A program made the position numbers and the translations under genes. A model generated the notes under the pieces. The model did no database searches, was not told the DNA's origin, and was given only the letters and a program-made list of their open reading frames with translations. A DNA stretch of 64,000 nt from Mojavia pulchra JT2-VF2 (GTDB taxonomy: Bacteria > Cyanobacteriota > Cyanobacteriia > Cyanobacteriales > Nostocaceae): contig JAHHHN010000027.1 of the NCBI GenBank assembly GCA_019359325.1, forward strand, positions 24,229-88,228, given 5' to 3'. Shown here piece by piece: positions 17,780 to 26,237 of this stretch. The first letter of the stretch is position 1; each line of letters starts with the position of its first letter.

Positions 17780-18199
17780 TTAATTTAGAGGTATGGGTGG
17801 AATCTTTGCCAAAATACCTTTTTTCAGTGCTTCCGGCCGTTCTGACCAAGGCAGGAGACCATCAGGTTTGCTGTAATATTGACTAGCACATTCTAAAACA
17901 GCAGATGCACTGTCATCAACAGCTAAATCACCGAAGAGATACGTAATTTTACCTGATGCTGCAAAGGCGACTACACAAGAACGATTACAAGCACTCATGC
18001 ATTCTACTTCTTGAATTGGGAATTCATCTCGCAAATGCCAATTTTGTGCAAGGCCTTGAAGCTGTTGTAGTAGTTTTTGACCGCCACTTTCACCTAAACG
18101 TTTTCCATCTTGCCAAACGCTAGCACAGGTTTTACAAACAAATAAAGTATGGCAAGAATCACTACTAGTACTGATTGTGGAAATATTGGCTGTAGTCAT
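17780..18199 (-). CDS. DUF1636 family cysteine-rich protein
   Basis: A 139-residue protein with C-K-T-C near residue 23 and E-C-M-S-A-C-N-R-S-C near residue 67, a spacing consistent with a [2Fe-2S] ferredoxin-like thioredoxin fold. The family (DUF1636) is commonly found near cobalamin genes and its biochemical role is not established. GAGG lies five bases before the ATG. The gene lies directly downstream of a cobalamin riboswitch and about 40 bases before cobK, so it is expected to be made when B12 is scarce. A role as a metal or redox partner in corrin synthesis is inference. Confidence 0.8.
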   Translation of the reverse strand: MTTANISTISTSSDSCHTLFVCKTCASVWQDGKRLGESGGQKLLQQLQGLAQNWHLRDEFPIQEVECMSACNRSCVVAFAASGKITYLFGDLAVDDSASAVLECASQYYSKPDGLLPWSERPEALKKGILAKIPPIPLN

Positions 18200-18231
18200 C
18201 TGTACCTCGCAGATGTGTAGAACAAATTAAG

Positions 18232-18405
18232 CCAACTTCGGTGGGCATCCTGACTTACTCAAGTTTGGATTTTGATTACTTAGTTCGCTAATCTAAAATC
18301 TTAAACTGGTTTACAGTTGCGGGACAGCGCCGGATTTGCACCGAACTTTCCCCGTTACCTCTGGTGGCTGATCCCCACCAGAACCGCATGACTTGTTTGA
18401 TCATA
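18232..18405 (-). promoter_or_regulatory. cobalamin (B12) riboswitch
   Basis: On the minus strand the leader contains the conserved core GGGAA-x-x-x-x-GGTGCAAATCC followed by CGGCGCTGTCCCGCAACTGT, the hallmark B12-box region (18310-18350). Upstream is a GTGGGGATCAGCCACC stem, and a terminal AGTCAGGATGCCCACC segment lies at about 18242-18256. It precedes the DUF1636-cobK genes. Binding of adenosylcobalamin would be expected to reduce their expression; the expression platform itself was not resolved by eye. Confidence 0.95.
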
Positions 18406-18489
18406 CACTAGCTCCATTCAGGAAACAGATATTATTATCCAGAACAATCTAAGACAGAGGCTGCTAGCATTCTGCAAAACCTATAAACA

Positions 18490-18525
18490 ATAAAAAATCC
18501 CATGCCTAAAAGACTTGGGAATCTC
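18490..18525 (-). terminator. Rho-independent terminator after the outer-membrane-like gene
   Basis: On the minus strand a short hairpin (TCCCA pairing with TGGGA, with one mismatch and an extra G-C pair inside) is followed directly by TTTTTT. It lies just after the stop of the 18548 gene. Confidence 0.6.
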
Positions 18526-18547
18526 AGTTTTACACTATATTTACTAA

Positions 18548-19042
18548 TTAAAATCTCAAACCTACACCACCTTGTAAGGAAAGAGCAGTACCACTGCCAT
18601 CACGGTAAGCATCAAAAGCAATAATGGCGTTGCCAAAAAGAACAGTGTTGCTATTGGGTACGACGTAATCAATTCCTGGTTGCAAGGCAAAACTGATTTT
18701 ATTACCTACAGGCGAAGAGTTCTCACCACTAGCCAACGCCAAACCAGCGCCTAAGTAGATATCAGTTTGCCAATTTAGGGGAACATCGTAAGAAACTGTA
18801 GGTACAATTGCTGTACTGTCAGCTATTAAAGCTTGAGCGCGGAAAGAAATCGGTGATTCTAAAAGCTTATAGCGAAACGCAATAACCCCACCAAGCTGGG
18901 GGCCGTCACTAAGCCCAACCACTGGACCTATACCAACATAACTGCCATAGGCTACTTGAGCTTGTGCTGGTTGAGTGCTCATACCAACACTCAACATCGC
19001 ACCAGCCCCCAGGAGTACAACCAAAGACGGAAGATACTTCAT
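18548..19042 (-). CDS. secreted, probably outer-membrane beta-barrel protein of unknown role
   Basis: A 164-residue protein with a clear signal peptide: a hydrophobic stretch followed by Q-P-A-Q-A-Q, with cleavage predicted around residue 29-30. The mature part alternates polar and hydrophobic residues, has many glycines, and ends in L-Q-G-G-V-G-L-R-F, with the terminal phenylalanine typical of outer-membrane barrels. I chose the ATG at 19042, which has GAGG nine bases upstream; an in-frame GTG lies at 19057. I cannot name a family. Expression appears monocistronic, given the terminator downstream. Confidence 0.7.
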   Translation of the reverse strand: MKYLPSLVVLLGAGAMLSVGMSTQPAQAQVAYGSYVGIGPVVGLSDGPQLGGVIAFRYKLLESPISFRAQALIADSTAIVPTVSYDVPLNWQTDIYLGAGLALASGENSSPVGNKISFALQPGIDYVVPNSNTVLFGNAIIAFDAYRDGSGTALSLQGGVGLRF

Positions 19043-19230
19043 TACCCGTTTCCTCACACCATCGTGGTTTGTAAAGGTTTCTTTTAATACCTATACCTAT
19101 GTTATCCCTGTTGTTGGTGATCGGTAATAGTCAAGCAATTTTAAATGTTGGAACTACTAAACTGCAACTGCGGTGAGTCCAGCGTTGCTAGTAAGCGACT
19201 GGCTCAAATTTCCGCAAAATCTCAAATTAG

Positions 19231-21390
19231 CTATGGGCAACGGGGATGAATCCCTCCTTGAGTACAAATGTAAGCCAGTTGTTTCGGATCTAAGTTTTTG
19301 GCTTGAGAGAAATCAACTCCTTGCACTACCGCAGATACTGAGCCTTGGGATGGTGTTTGGACAAATTGATCTGCTGGATCTTGTTTAGTAGGTGAGAGAA
19401 CCGCACCCCGAAAATTAGCGCCTGCTACATTCGCCCCTCGTAAATCTACAAGGCTTAGATCAGCATTTTCCAAATTAACATTTTCCATCTGAGCAGAGCG
19501 TAAAACTGCACCAGTGAGCCGAGTCGCACTCAAGTTAGCATTGCTGAGATTGGCACGTTCTAAATCAGCACCGGATAAGTCTGCTCCTTGCCAATCTGTT
19601 TTGATTAAATTGGCATGAGGCATTTGTGTACCGATCGCTATTACACGACCTAAACGAGCAGCGTACAAATCGGCTTCGTGCAATTTTGCATCACCTAAAT
19701 CTGCTCCTGTCAAACTGGCATTCTCCAAAACTGCACCACGCAGATCGGCTCCTACTAGCTGTGTGCTGCTAAGGTTAGCGCCAATTAGACGTGTATTGGA
19801 TAAGTTAGCTCTGTTTAGAGTAGAGCGGCTCAAGTCGCTACGATTCATCAAAACTCGGCTGAGGTTGGCATCAGTCAGATTGGCTTGCTTCATCTGAACC
19901 TGGCTCAAATCAGCAATCACATCATCGTAGGTATCCCAACGTCCATCCTCACCCGCGCTCCGAAAGCGACTACCCCGAAAACTGGCTTGGTTAAGATTTG
20001 CAGACTTTAACTTAATTCCAGATAAATCAACATTATCTAATACCAAGTTGAAGAGGGAATTATCACCAGAACCACTTGGCCCCAATTGAGTGCGGCTTAG
20101 GTCAATGCGGTTGCTTTGACCACTGTAAACAGCCAGAATCTTATTAATGGCTTTTTGGTTGAGTTTTAGCTTTTGTTGTACTTCCTGTGCTTGAAGTGCA
20201 TTATTGTTTACAGATTCTAATTCACCTGCGAGAAACTGATTCTTATTTTTTAGTTCAGGAAGGGCTTTAACACCAACATTGGCTAAAGCTTGTTGAGTCG
20301 TATCTACTAAGGCAGGATTGGTTTCCTTGACTAGAAAATCTACAAGAAATTGAATTGCTTGCGGATCATTGAGAGTACCCATAGCCATAATTGCACTCCG
20401 CCGCTCTTCATCAGTAGCACCGGAGCTGGCGTTGAGCTGTTTTACTAATTCAAGAAATTGTTGGCTGTTTATTTGCTGAGATTTACGCTGGGTTTCTTGA
20501 GTTTGGATGTAGACTTGAGTACCTACTAAAGTTGCTAATACAGCAGCCATGCTGACTAATGCCGCTCCTATGAGGGCTAGACTAGGATTACGCCGTATTA
20601 GTGTCAAGGGATTCAGCATCCGTTTAGTTTCTGGCGCGATCGCTACTTCCTGATTTCCTTCTGGTGATTGCTCAGTGCTACTGCTCTGACTTGACTGATT
20701 TTGCTTATTACCAGCTGAGAGGAACGATGGCAAAGGGCGAGTAGCATCTATTGTGTAAGTACCTGCTAAAATATCGTGAATTGCACGTCGCCCCTGCCGT
20801 GATGGTAAACCGATGCTTTCTCCCAACACCATCAATAGAGCTAAAGCTGTGAAAATTCCTAAGTTAGGAAAGGCTAAACTGTAGCGCCAAAGAAGATAAG
20901 CTACAGATAAGGGCACAGTCAAACGACCAATTCCTTCTCGGACTACAACTGCTCCCAAACCAGGCGGTTTACCTTGCTCGCTCACAACGCGCACACCAAA
21001 CCGACGCTTGGGAATTGTACTACCTGTTTTAGCTAGTAAATATAATTGCCACGACGAGATTGTCATGGGTGCGAATAAAGCTATCGTCCATAAAATATTA
21101 GTCGGCCATGCTACGTTACGAATACCATAGCTGACAGGCAAAGCTAATGGTCGGGCGATCGCTCTTTCTGTTACTACCAGCATAGGGTTGAGCGGCACTC
21201 GATTGAGATCGCTTCTAGAATTGGCATACACGCCCAAACCGAAAGGAACTAACCCACTGGTAACCACTAATGTGATTTCCACTACCCAAGCGCTAAAGCG
21301 CCTAGTTACTAAGGGCGCTGATTTGGCTTTTTCCGGGCCTTTTGACTGACTAGATTGATTATCATTTCTCCTGACAAGTGGGGTCGCCAT
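19231..21390 (-). CDS. RDD-domain membrane protein fused to pentapeptide repeats
   Basis: A 719-residue fusion. Residues about 25-215 form a four-helix membrane part consistent with an RDD domain. A further helix lies near residues 272-292. Residues about 305-385 look like helical HEAT-type repeats (A-I-M-A-M-G-T-L-N-D-P-Q-A). From about residue 430 to 690 there are pentapeptide repeats of the A-[DN]-L-x-x type, which fold into a right-handed beta helix. The protein is probably anchored in the membrane with the helix-solenoid and pentapeptide parts on one side. No enzyme motif is visible, so a scaffold or interaction role is inferred. AAAGGA lies shortly before the ATG. Confidence 0.85.
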   Translation of the reverse strand: MATPLVRRNDNQSSQSKGPEKAKSAPLVTRRFSAWVVEITLVVTSGLVPFGLGVYANSRSDLNRVPLNPMLVVTERAIARPLALPVSYGIRNVAWPTNILWTIALFAPMTISSWQLYLLAKTGSTIPKRRFGVRVVSEQGKPPGLGAVVVREGIGRLTVPLSVAYLLWRYSLAFPNLGIFTALALLMVLGESIGLPSRQGRRAIHDILAGTYTIDATRPLPSFLSAGNKQNQSSQSSSTEQSPEGNQEVAIAPETKRMLNPLTLIRRNPSLALIGAALVSMAAVLATLVGTQVYIQTQETQRKSQQINSQQFLELVKQLNASSGATDEERRSAIMAMGTLNDPQAIQFLVDFLVKETNPALVDTTQQALANVGVKALPELKNKNQFLAGELESVNNNALQAQEVQQKLKLNQKAINKILAVYSGQSNRIDLSRTQLGPSGSGDNSLFNLVLDNVDLSGIKLKSANLNQASFRGSRFRSAGEDGRWDTYDDVIADLSQVQMKQANLTDANLSRVLMNRSDLSRSTLNRANLSNTRLIGANLSSTQLVGADLRGAVLENASLTGADLGDAKLHEADLYAARLGRVIAIGTQMPHANLIKTDWQGADLSGADLERANLSNANLSATRLTGAVLRSAQMENVNLENADLSLVDLRGANVAGANFRGAVLSPTKQDPADQFVQTPSQGSVSAVVQGVDFSQAKNLDPKQLAYICTQGGIHPRCP

Positions 21391-21445
21391 TGCATAATTT
21401 CCTTTAACTTTATTTCTACGCCGTTCCCGGCGTGGTTAAAATAGC

Positions 21446-21790
21446 TTATTTTTTATGTTGGAAGCTATTAGACACAAAAAATTTGTATCCAAGATACACT
21501 AACACTGCTAACAGTGCCAGACTGATGGCAGACGCAACGAGTTTCAAGACTGCTTGCAAAATTGCAAAACCTAATAGTACCGTTACGCCTAAAAATACAA
21601 GCTTTCGTGTTCCAGACAGTCCGTTAAACCAGGTTCGCAATCGTGTTAGCTGCGAGTTTAAGCTTACAAAACCAGACTGAGATGTCTGTCTTTTCTCTTC
21701 TGGCTGCGTAATTTCTCCTGACAGAGAATTAATCTCTGCCTCAAGCTTTTGGAGGCGACGCTGCAAGTCTTCTTCAGGTTGAGGATTCAT
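21446..21790 (-). CDS. small membrane protein with N-terminal coiled coil
   Basis: A 114-residue protein. The first 40 residues form a charged heptad pattern (L-Q-R-R-L-Q-K-L-E-A-E-I) that suggests a coiled coil. Two hydrophobic segments follow at about residues 62-80 and 84-104. It lies about 56 bases upstream of the RDD/pentapeptide gene on the same strand and may be transcribed with it. I do not recognise a named family. Confidence 0.65.
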   Translation of the reverse strand: MNPQPEEDLQRRLQKLEAEINSLSGEITQPEEKRQTSQSGFVSLNSQLTRLRTWFNGLSGTRKLVFLGVTVLLGFAILQAVLKLVASAISLALLAVLVYLGYKFFVSNSFQHKK

Positions 21791-22277
21791 TAATTTTTTC
21801 TGCCTCAGCTTTTAAGCGGTTTTGTCTGTGATTTTAGCTAATGTCTGTGTTGCAGGGCATTTTTATATGAGACAAAATCACGTTTGTTGCTGGTAAGCTT
21901 CCGTATCATTTTGATTATTTGATTAAAATATACACACATAAAATACACAGATAAATTTTTCACACAGCTTCATGGCAGGGATTTCATCATCAATAATTTC
22001 AAATCCGGACATTCCCTAATATATTGGCGTTGCCATTGCCTGCTACATTGACTTTAGAAACGTCAGACTGCAAATTTCTGTCTATAGTTTGCTAGCAAGT
22101 GGAGTCTGTTCTTAAGTTTCTAGCATCTGTGACTTCATGCTTATTTTATATTTAGCTATATAGTTATTTACAGATAAAATATAAATTTATACCTTACATA
22201 TTGGAACAAAGACGTATGATTATCGTCTCAAAACTTAGATATATGGCTCTAAAATCAGCTGGAAGCATTAAGTTGAG
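21791..22277 (+). other. intergenic region, no gene supported
   Basis: An AT-rich divergent region between the small membrane protein (-) and the secreted protein (+), so it should hold promoters for both. The only coding-like trace is a short stop-bounded minus-strand frame at about 22009-22100 with no start codon. No terminator or riboswitch was recognised. Confidence 0.4.
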
Positions 22278-22724
22278 ATGAAAATGCGTACACTATTTAC
22301 GGTTATTCCCACGGCTTTAGCGATGAGCTTGGCGATTACCAATGTTAATTTGGCGAAGACGCCTCCAAGCTTAATTAATCCGAATTTTAATCCAGATCCA
22401 ATGGTTTTTAATGGTAATTCTGGAGGTTCGATCCAAAGCAACTGTGGTAATATTCCTGCTGCACCCAATCAAGTTATTCGAGTTACAGAGTCATTGCCTT
22501 ACTTGCGAGTAACAGTAGAAAGCCAAGGACAGCCAACGCTACTGATTGAAGGGCCTGGAGGACGCTTCTGTGTCTTGGCAGATAGTTACTCTGGAGGCAA
22601 ACCAGAACTTTCTGGTTATTGGCAAGCGGGAGAATACTCACTTTATGTAGGCGAACTATCAAAAGGGAAGTTTAGCTATACCCTCTCGATTTCGCAACAA
22701 AAAAAGCCGTCGAACTCACGTTAA
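22278..22724 (+). CDS. secreted hypothetical protein
   Basis: A 148-residue protein with an N-terminal signal-like segment (residues about 5-25, ending N-V-N-L-A-K). The mature domain is rich in glycine and beta-forming residues (L-L-I-E-G-P-G-G-R-F-C) and contains two cysteines. The G-Y-W-Q-A-G-E-Y-S-L-Y-V-G segment resembles pre-peptidase or carbohydrate-binding type beta sandwiches, but I cannot assign it. Two starts six bases apart (22278 and 22284) are possible. It is transcribed away from the RDD/pentapeptide genes. Confidence 0.7.
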   Translation: MKMRTLFTVIPTALAMSLAITNVNLAKTPPSLINPNFNPDPMVFNGNSGGSIQSNCGNIPAAPNQVIRVTESLPYLRVTVESQGQPTLLIEGPGGRFCVLADSYSGGKPELSGYWQAGEYSLYVGELSKGKFSYTLSISQQKKPSNSR

Positions 22725-22833
22725 ATTTGGGAATTAAGATGAGTTCATACCAATTTTCTTTATGTTTAGGATGACAGAAAATATATTTGTTCAACTACTT
22801 TTAAATCCCGACACTGGCTAGGCGGTAGAGATT

Positions 22834-23853
22834 TTACCGCCGATATTCGTCGCCACAATCGCCGATTAACTGATACAAATCTCGTGACTGTTGAGATACT
22901 GCATCTATCTGATTTAAATCTTCAGCATCTAGGGTAAAACTAAATATTTTGGCGTTATCTTCTAAATGTTCAGATATGCCAAGCCTCGCACCAACAATCA
23001 CACCCCCGACAGCAGGCTTATCTAAGATATAACGCATTGCTACGTTAGAAATGCTAACTCCATGCTTATCGGCAATAGATTTGAGGGTAGAAAGCAATTC
23101 TTGAAATAATTGCCAACCGCCCCAAGCATCGACCATATTTTTATATTTTTTCAAGCTGACTGTAGCTAGGTCAAATCCTCGCGGTTCTGGTTTACCCAAA
23201 TACTTTTCTGATAGCAAACCGCCACAAACTGTACCGTAAGTCAAAAGTTTGATGTCCTGCTGTTGGCAGAACTGAATCATATTTACTTCAGGACGACGGT
23301 CAACGAGCGAAAATTGTACTTGGTTAGAAACTATTTTGATGCCTGCGTCAACAATAATTTTTAGGTGTTCAGTATCAAAGTTAGTCAAAGCCAAATGCTT
23401 AATTTTGCCCTCAGTTTGCAGTTCTGCCATATATTTAAGGGCATCAAGGTAGTTTTTATCTTGATATTCCCACCAGTGAAACTGCATCAAATCTAATGAT
23501 TCGACATCCATTCTTCTCAGAGAAATATTAATATTCTCCTCAACGATTTTTTTAGTCATTCTGCCAGGACGTGGAACCCACTTTGTAAAGGCTTGCACAT
23601 TAGCTAACGCTTCTTTGCCACGAGTAGCAATTACTTGACGGCGAAACTCACCAATTAAATCTTCCGCGGGGCCATAGTGGTCTGCTAAATCCCAAGTAGT
23701 AAAACCTGCATCCACATATTTGAACATAGCTTGAATGGCGGCTTTGGGATCAATACCTCCGTGTCCACCAGACACTTGCCACATTCCATTTAAGATGCGG
23801 CAAATGTTTAAATCAGGAGTAAATTGTAAACGGCTTACTGTGGGTAAATTCAT
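22834..23853 (-). CDS. aldo/keto reductase
   Basis: A 339-residue NADPH-dependent oxidoreductase of the aldo/keto reductase superfamily. The catalytic tetrad regions are visible: D-L-A-D-H-Y-G near residue 57 (Asp and Tyr), a lysine in the F-T-K-W segment near 91, and Q-F-H-W-W-E near 125 (His). The late G-A-R-L-G-I-S-E-H-L segment binds the NADP phosphate. The substrate is unknown. The cytochrome c6 gene lies 32 bases upstream on the same strand, so the two may share a transcript. Confidence 0.88.
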   Translation of the reverse strand: MNLPTVSRLQFTPDLNICRILNGMWQVSGGHGGIDPKAAIQAMFKYVDAGFTTWDLADHYGPAEDLIGEFRRQVIATRGKEALANVQAFTKWVPRPGRMTKKIVEENINISLRRMDVESLDLMQFHWWEYQDKNYLDALKYMAELQTEGKIKHLALTNFDTEHLKIIVDAGIKIVSNQVQFSLVDRRPEVNMIQFCQQQDIKLLTYGTVCGGLLSEKYLGKPEPRGFDLATVSLKKYKNMVDAWGGWQLFQELLSTLKSIADKHGVSISNVAMRYILDKPAVGGVIVGARLGISEHLEDNAKIFSFTLDAEDLNQIDAVSQQSRDLYQLIGDCGDEYRR

Positions 23854-23885
23854 TTTAAATGGGTGAATTTTGGATTTTGAATTAT

Positions 23886-24221
23886 TTAACGCCAGTCTTT
23901 TTCAGCTTGGTCTAAAACATAAGCAGCGACATCTTGAATTTGCTGTGTAGTGAACCTGTCTTTATAAGCTGGCATATTACTTTTACCGTTGATAACAATG
24001 GATGCGATCGCCTCTAAAGAATCCATACCATATTTCTTGAGCGCTTTTTTCTTCAAAGTCTTGCCTCGTCTGACAATATTACCACCATTCACATGACAAC
24101 CAGCACAATGAATCTCGAATATTTGTGCCCCGTTATCTATCTCTGCTGCACTAGCAGACGGGGTAAGAATATTTATAAATATTAAAAACAAAACTAATAT
24201 TATTTGTATTAATTTATTCAC
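23886..24221 (-). CDS. petJ: cytochrome c6-type lumenal electron carrier
   Basis: A 111-residue c-type cytochrome. It has a signal peptide (hydrophobic residues 4-20, cleavage after S-A-S-A-A near 26), the haem-binding C39-A-G-C42-H43, and a predicted axial methionine M83 in N-M-P-A-Y. Size and motifs match cytochrome c6, which carries electrons from cytochrome b6f to photosystem I in the thylakoid lumen and can replace plastocyanin. It has several extra lysines (T-L-K-K-K-A-L-K-K-Y), giving a basic patch. Other cytochrome c6 homologues probably exist in the genome, so which function this copy serves is uncertain. Confidence 0.88.
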   Translation of the reverse strand: MNKLIQIILVLFLIFINILTPSASAAEIDNGAQIFEIHCAGCHVNGGNIVRRGKTLKKKALKKYGMDSLEAIASIVINGKSNMPAYKDRFTTQQIQDVAAYVLDQAEKDWR

Positions 24222-24371
24222 TTTATGTCTCCTAACTTTAGTTCATTTATTTGTCAGTAAATTATCTTACATTCATATAAAAATAAGTTTGCACTTACAA
24301 ATCAAACAAAACTTATTTAATAAACTTTCTTACCTTATGCCTCCTGCCATCTGCCTTTTGCCTTACTAATA

Positions 24372-24596
24372 CTACAAAGATTCAAAGTCTGCTATAAAAC
24401 CAGAAAATCTTTGACACTCTTCTTGAAATGACTCAGCATCGCTAACATCGTCAATTTTATATCCCATAATTCGCCTGCCATCTGGCATCTTTTTAGAAGT
24501 AATGCAATCACCTTGGTATTTATCTGCTAACGCTTTAAATTCAGCCCCAGAAAGTTTCCAAGCTTCTTCAGAACAACTAATATTTACCTGCCACAT
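24372..24596 (-). CDS. hypothetical 74-residue protein
   Basis: A small acidic soluble protein with no recognised domain. It contains three cysteines and ends in an acidic, aromatic tail. Upstream of the ATG, GAGA gives a weak ribosome site. It lies about 150 bases upstream of petJ on the same strand with an AT-rich gap between them. Its codon use is ordinary for the region, so I consider it a real but unassigned gene. Confidence 0.6.
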   Translation of the reverse strand: MWQVNISCSEEAWKLSGAEFKALADKYQGDCITSKKMPDGRRIMGYKIDDVSDAESFQEECQRFSGFIADFESL

Positions 24597-24777
24597 AAGA
24601 AACTCTCATTTTGTACCAATAAATATTAATCATCTCACAAAGTGTAAATAGATTACACATTAACAGCTATATCAGCGAAACAGAAGGATAAAGTAAGTCC
24701 AATTGCAGTGATTTTCTATCTAAAGGAAGTACCTTACCCAAAAAGGCTGGTACATAATAGCAATAGAGGAGCGAGTC

Positions 24778-25620
24778 TTGAAAATTATATCCAAATTAGT
24801 TAAATACCAAGAATTGAACATGGCTAACAATATCAAAGAGAAAATTCAAGCAGACTTGCAACAAGCTAAAGAAACTGGGCAATTAAGAACTGACAGGATT
24901 CGAGAAATTGTTAAAGCCGCAGTTTCTCAGGTAGCTTCTGAGTTTAAAGCAGGTTCTACCGAACTACGTAGCATTGTTAGAGATGCTGTTTCTGCGGTAA
25001 TTGAAAACGTCCAAGAAAAAGGTAGCGAAATCAAAGAAGAAGTGACAGCTTCAATTGAAGGAGCGCTGGAAGGCGTTAATAGCAAAAGACATGAAAATAT
25101 TATTAAAACCCAGACAGAACTTCAAAAGCTACAGGCTCAACTAGATAGCGAAGAGGAACAACTTCAACAAGATGTGGATGTAATTTTGGCAGAAATTGAA
25201 GAGACAGATCATCAAACGTCACCTAGTAATAAAACTGTCATTGACTCTGCTATCAATTCCATCAAAGATAGTGAAGAAGCAGCCTTGCTGAAGAAACGTT
25301 ATGCTCAACTGCAAGCGCAACTAGCTATTGTGCGAGCTAACTTAGCTGCACGCTACGGTGGACGTTCTGAAGAGGTAAAAAATTACCTTGATGAAGCTAA
25401 AAACTGGTATGATAAAACTCGTCCCCAAGCAGAAAATCTGGCTATACAAGTAGAACAGAAGCGATCGCAACTCGATGAAAAACTGGGTGAAGCAGGAGGT
25501 GCGATCGCTAGAAGAGAACGCCAGCTAAAACAATCTTTACGAGAGTTACTGCTAACAGCATCTGACTGGTTTAAAGACAAAGACCACAGTGATAAGCAAC
25601 CGATTAATCCTAGAAGATAG
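24778..25620 (+). CDS. coiled-coil/amphipathic-helix protein of unknown function
   Basis: A 280-residue, almost wholly helical, highly charged protein. Repeated 11-residue-like amphipathic patterns (E-I-V-K-A-A-V-S-Q-V-A, S-I-V-R-D-A-V-S-A-V-I) recall apolipoprotein-like or LEA-like helices. Residues about 105-150 and 200-260 look like coiled coils. The TTG at 24778 has AGAGGAG seven bases upstream and is preferred; an ATG at 24820 without a good ribosome site is the alternative. A strong terminator follows at 25679-25720. Membrane-surface or stress-protection roles are plausible but inferred. Confidence 0.7.
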   Translation: MKIISKLVKYQELNMANNIKEKIQADLQQAKETGQLRTDRIREIVKAAVSQVASEFKAGSTELRSIVRDAVSAVIENVQEKGSEIKEEVTASIEGALEGVNSKRHENIIKTQTELQKLQAQLDSEEEQLQQDVDVILAEIEETDHQTSPSNKTVIDSAINSIKDSEEAALLKKRYAQLQAQLAIVRANLAARYGGRSEEVKNYLDEAKNWYDKTRPQAENLAIQVEQKRSQLDEKLGEAGGAIARRERQLKQSLRELLLTASDWFKDKDHSDKQPINPRR

Positions 25621-25678
25621 TTTCTAAAGTCTCTTTCTTTCTAGGTTCTTGATACCCACAGATAAATAATTCAACTAA

Positions 25679-25720
25679 ATTAAGACCTCTCTTTTTTTAT
25701 GAGAGGTCTTAATTTTTATT
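25679..25720. terminator. strong, probably bidirectional terminator
   Basis: TTAAGACCTCTC (25680-25691) pairs perfectly with GAGAGGTCTTAA (25701-25712), followed by TTTTTATT on the + strand and preceded by an A-rich stretch. It lies between convergent genes: the coiled-coil protein (+) and the PMP3-like peptide (-). Confidence 0.85.
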
Positions 25721-25845
25721 ATGTATTGATACGGGAAGAAGAGCAGGTTATTTTCATTCTTTTTAACGTTGTTCTACTTACCACATCAACTCTTAATGAT
25801 TAGTTGATCTTGAACTAAATCTGTCGTTATATTTTCATCAAACCT

Positions 25846-25875
25846 AATAAAAATAGGATGGTTATTACCACCCTA
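25846..25875 (-). terminator. Rho-independent terminator after the PMP3/YqaE gene
   Basis: On the minus strand TAGGGTGGT pairs with ACCATCCTA (one G-T wobble) across a four-base loop and is followed by TTTTTATT. It lies 36 bases after the stop of the small membrane peptide gene. Confidence 0.75.
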
Positions 25876-25910
25876 TTAAGTCTTGCTTAAGAGGAGTTAT
25901 GGAACTAAAC

Positions 25911-26090
25911 TTAATAGCTTCTAAGTTGCTCTTCATGTTTGGCAATAACCCAAACTGCATGAATGCTGCCAGGAAGCCAACCTAACAGTGTGAGCAAAAT
26001 ATTGATGAACAGTGTTGGGCCAAAACCAACTTCTAGAAAAACTCCTACCGGAGGTAACAACAGGCCAAGAAGCAAACGGGTTAATTTCAT
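25911..26090 (-). CDS. PMP3/YqaE (UPF0057) family small membrane protein
   Basis: A 59-residue protein. It has two hydrophobic helices (residues about 5-20 and 27-50) and the family pattern L-P-P-V-G-V-F-L, then I-N-I-L-L-T-L-L-G-W-L-P-G, then H-A-V-W-V-I. Members are stress-induced membrane proteolipids; yeast Pmp3 affects membrane potential and salt tolerance. Start (ATG at 26088-26090) and stop (TAA at 25911-25913) are clean, and a terminator follows. Its neighbours are a helical coiled-coil protein and a holin-family membrane protein, which suggests a membrane-stress neighbourhood, though regulation cannot be seen. Confidence 0.9.
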   Translation of the reverse strand: MKLTRLLLGLLLPPVGVFLEVGFGPTLFINILLTLLGWLPGSIHAVWVIAKHEEQLRSY

Positions 26091-26237
26091 GGTTTCGATT
26101 CTAATGTTTGATTGGTTTACTTACATTTGTATGAAGGTCACCGAATTATAAAATCCACCTAAAGAATTATATTTATTCGACGACTGATATTTAGCACAGA
26201 TACATAATGGAACTAGTATCTATACCCTGAATGTTAT

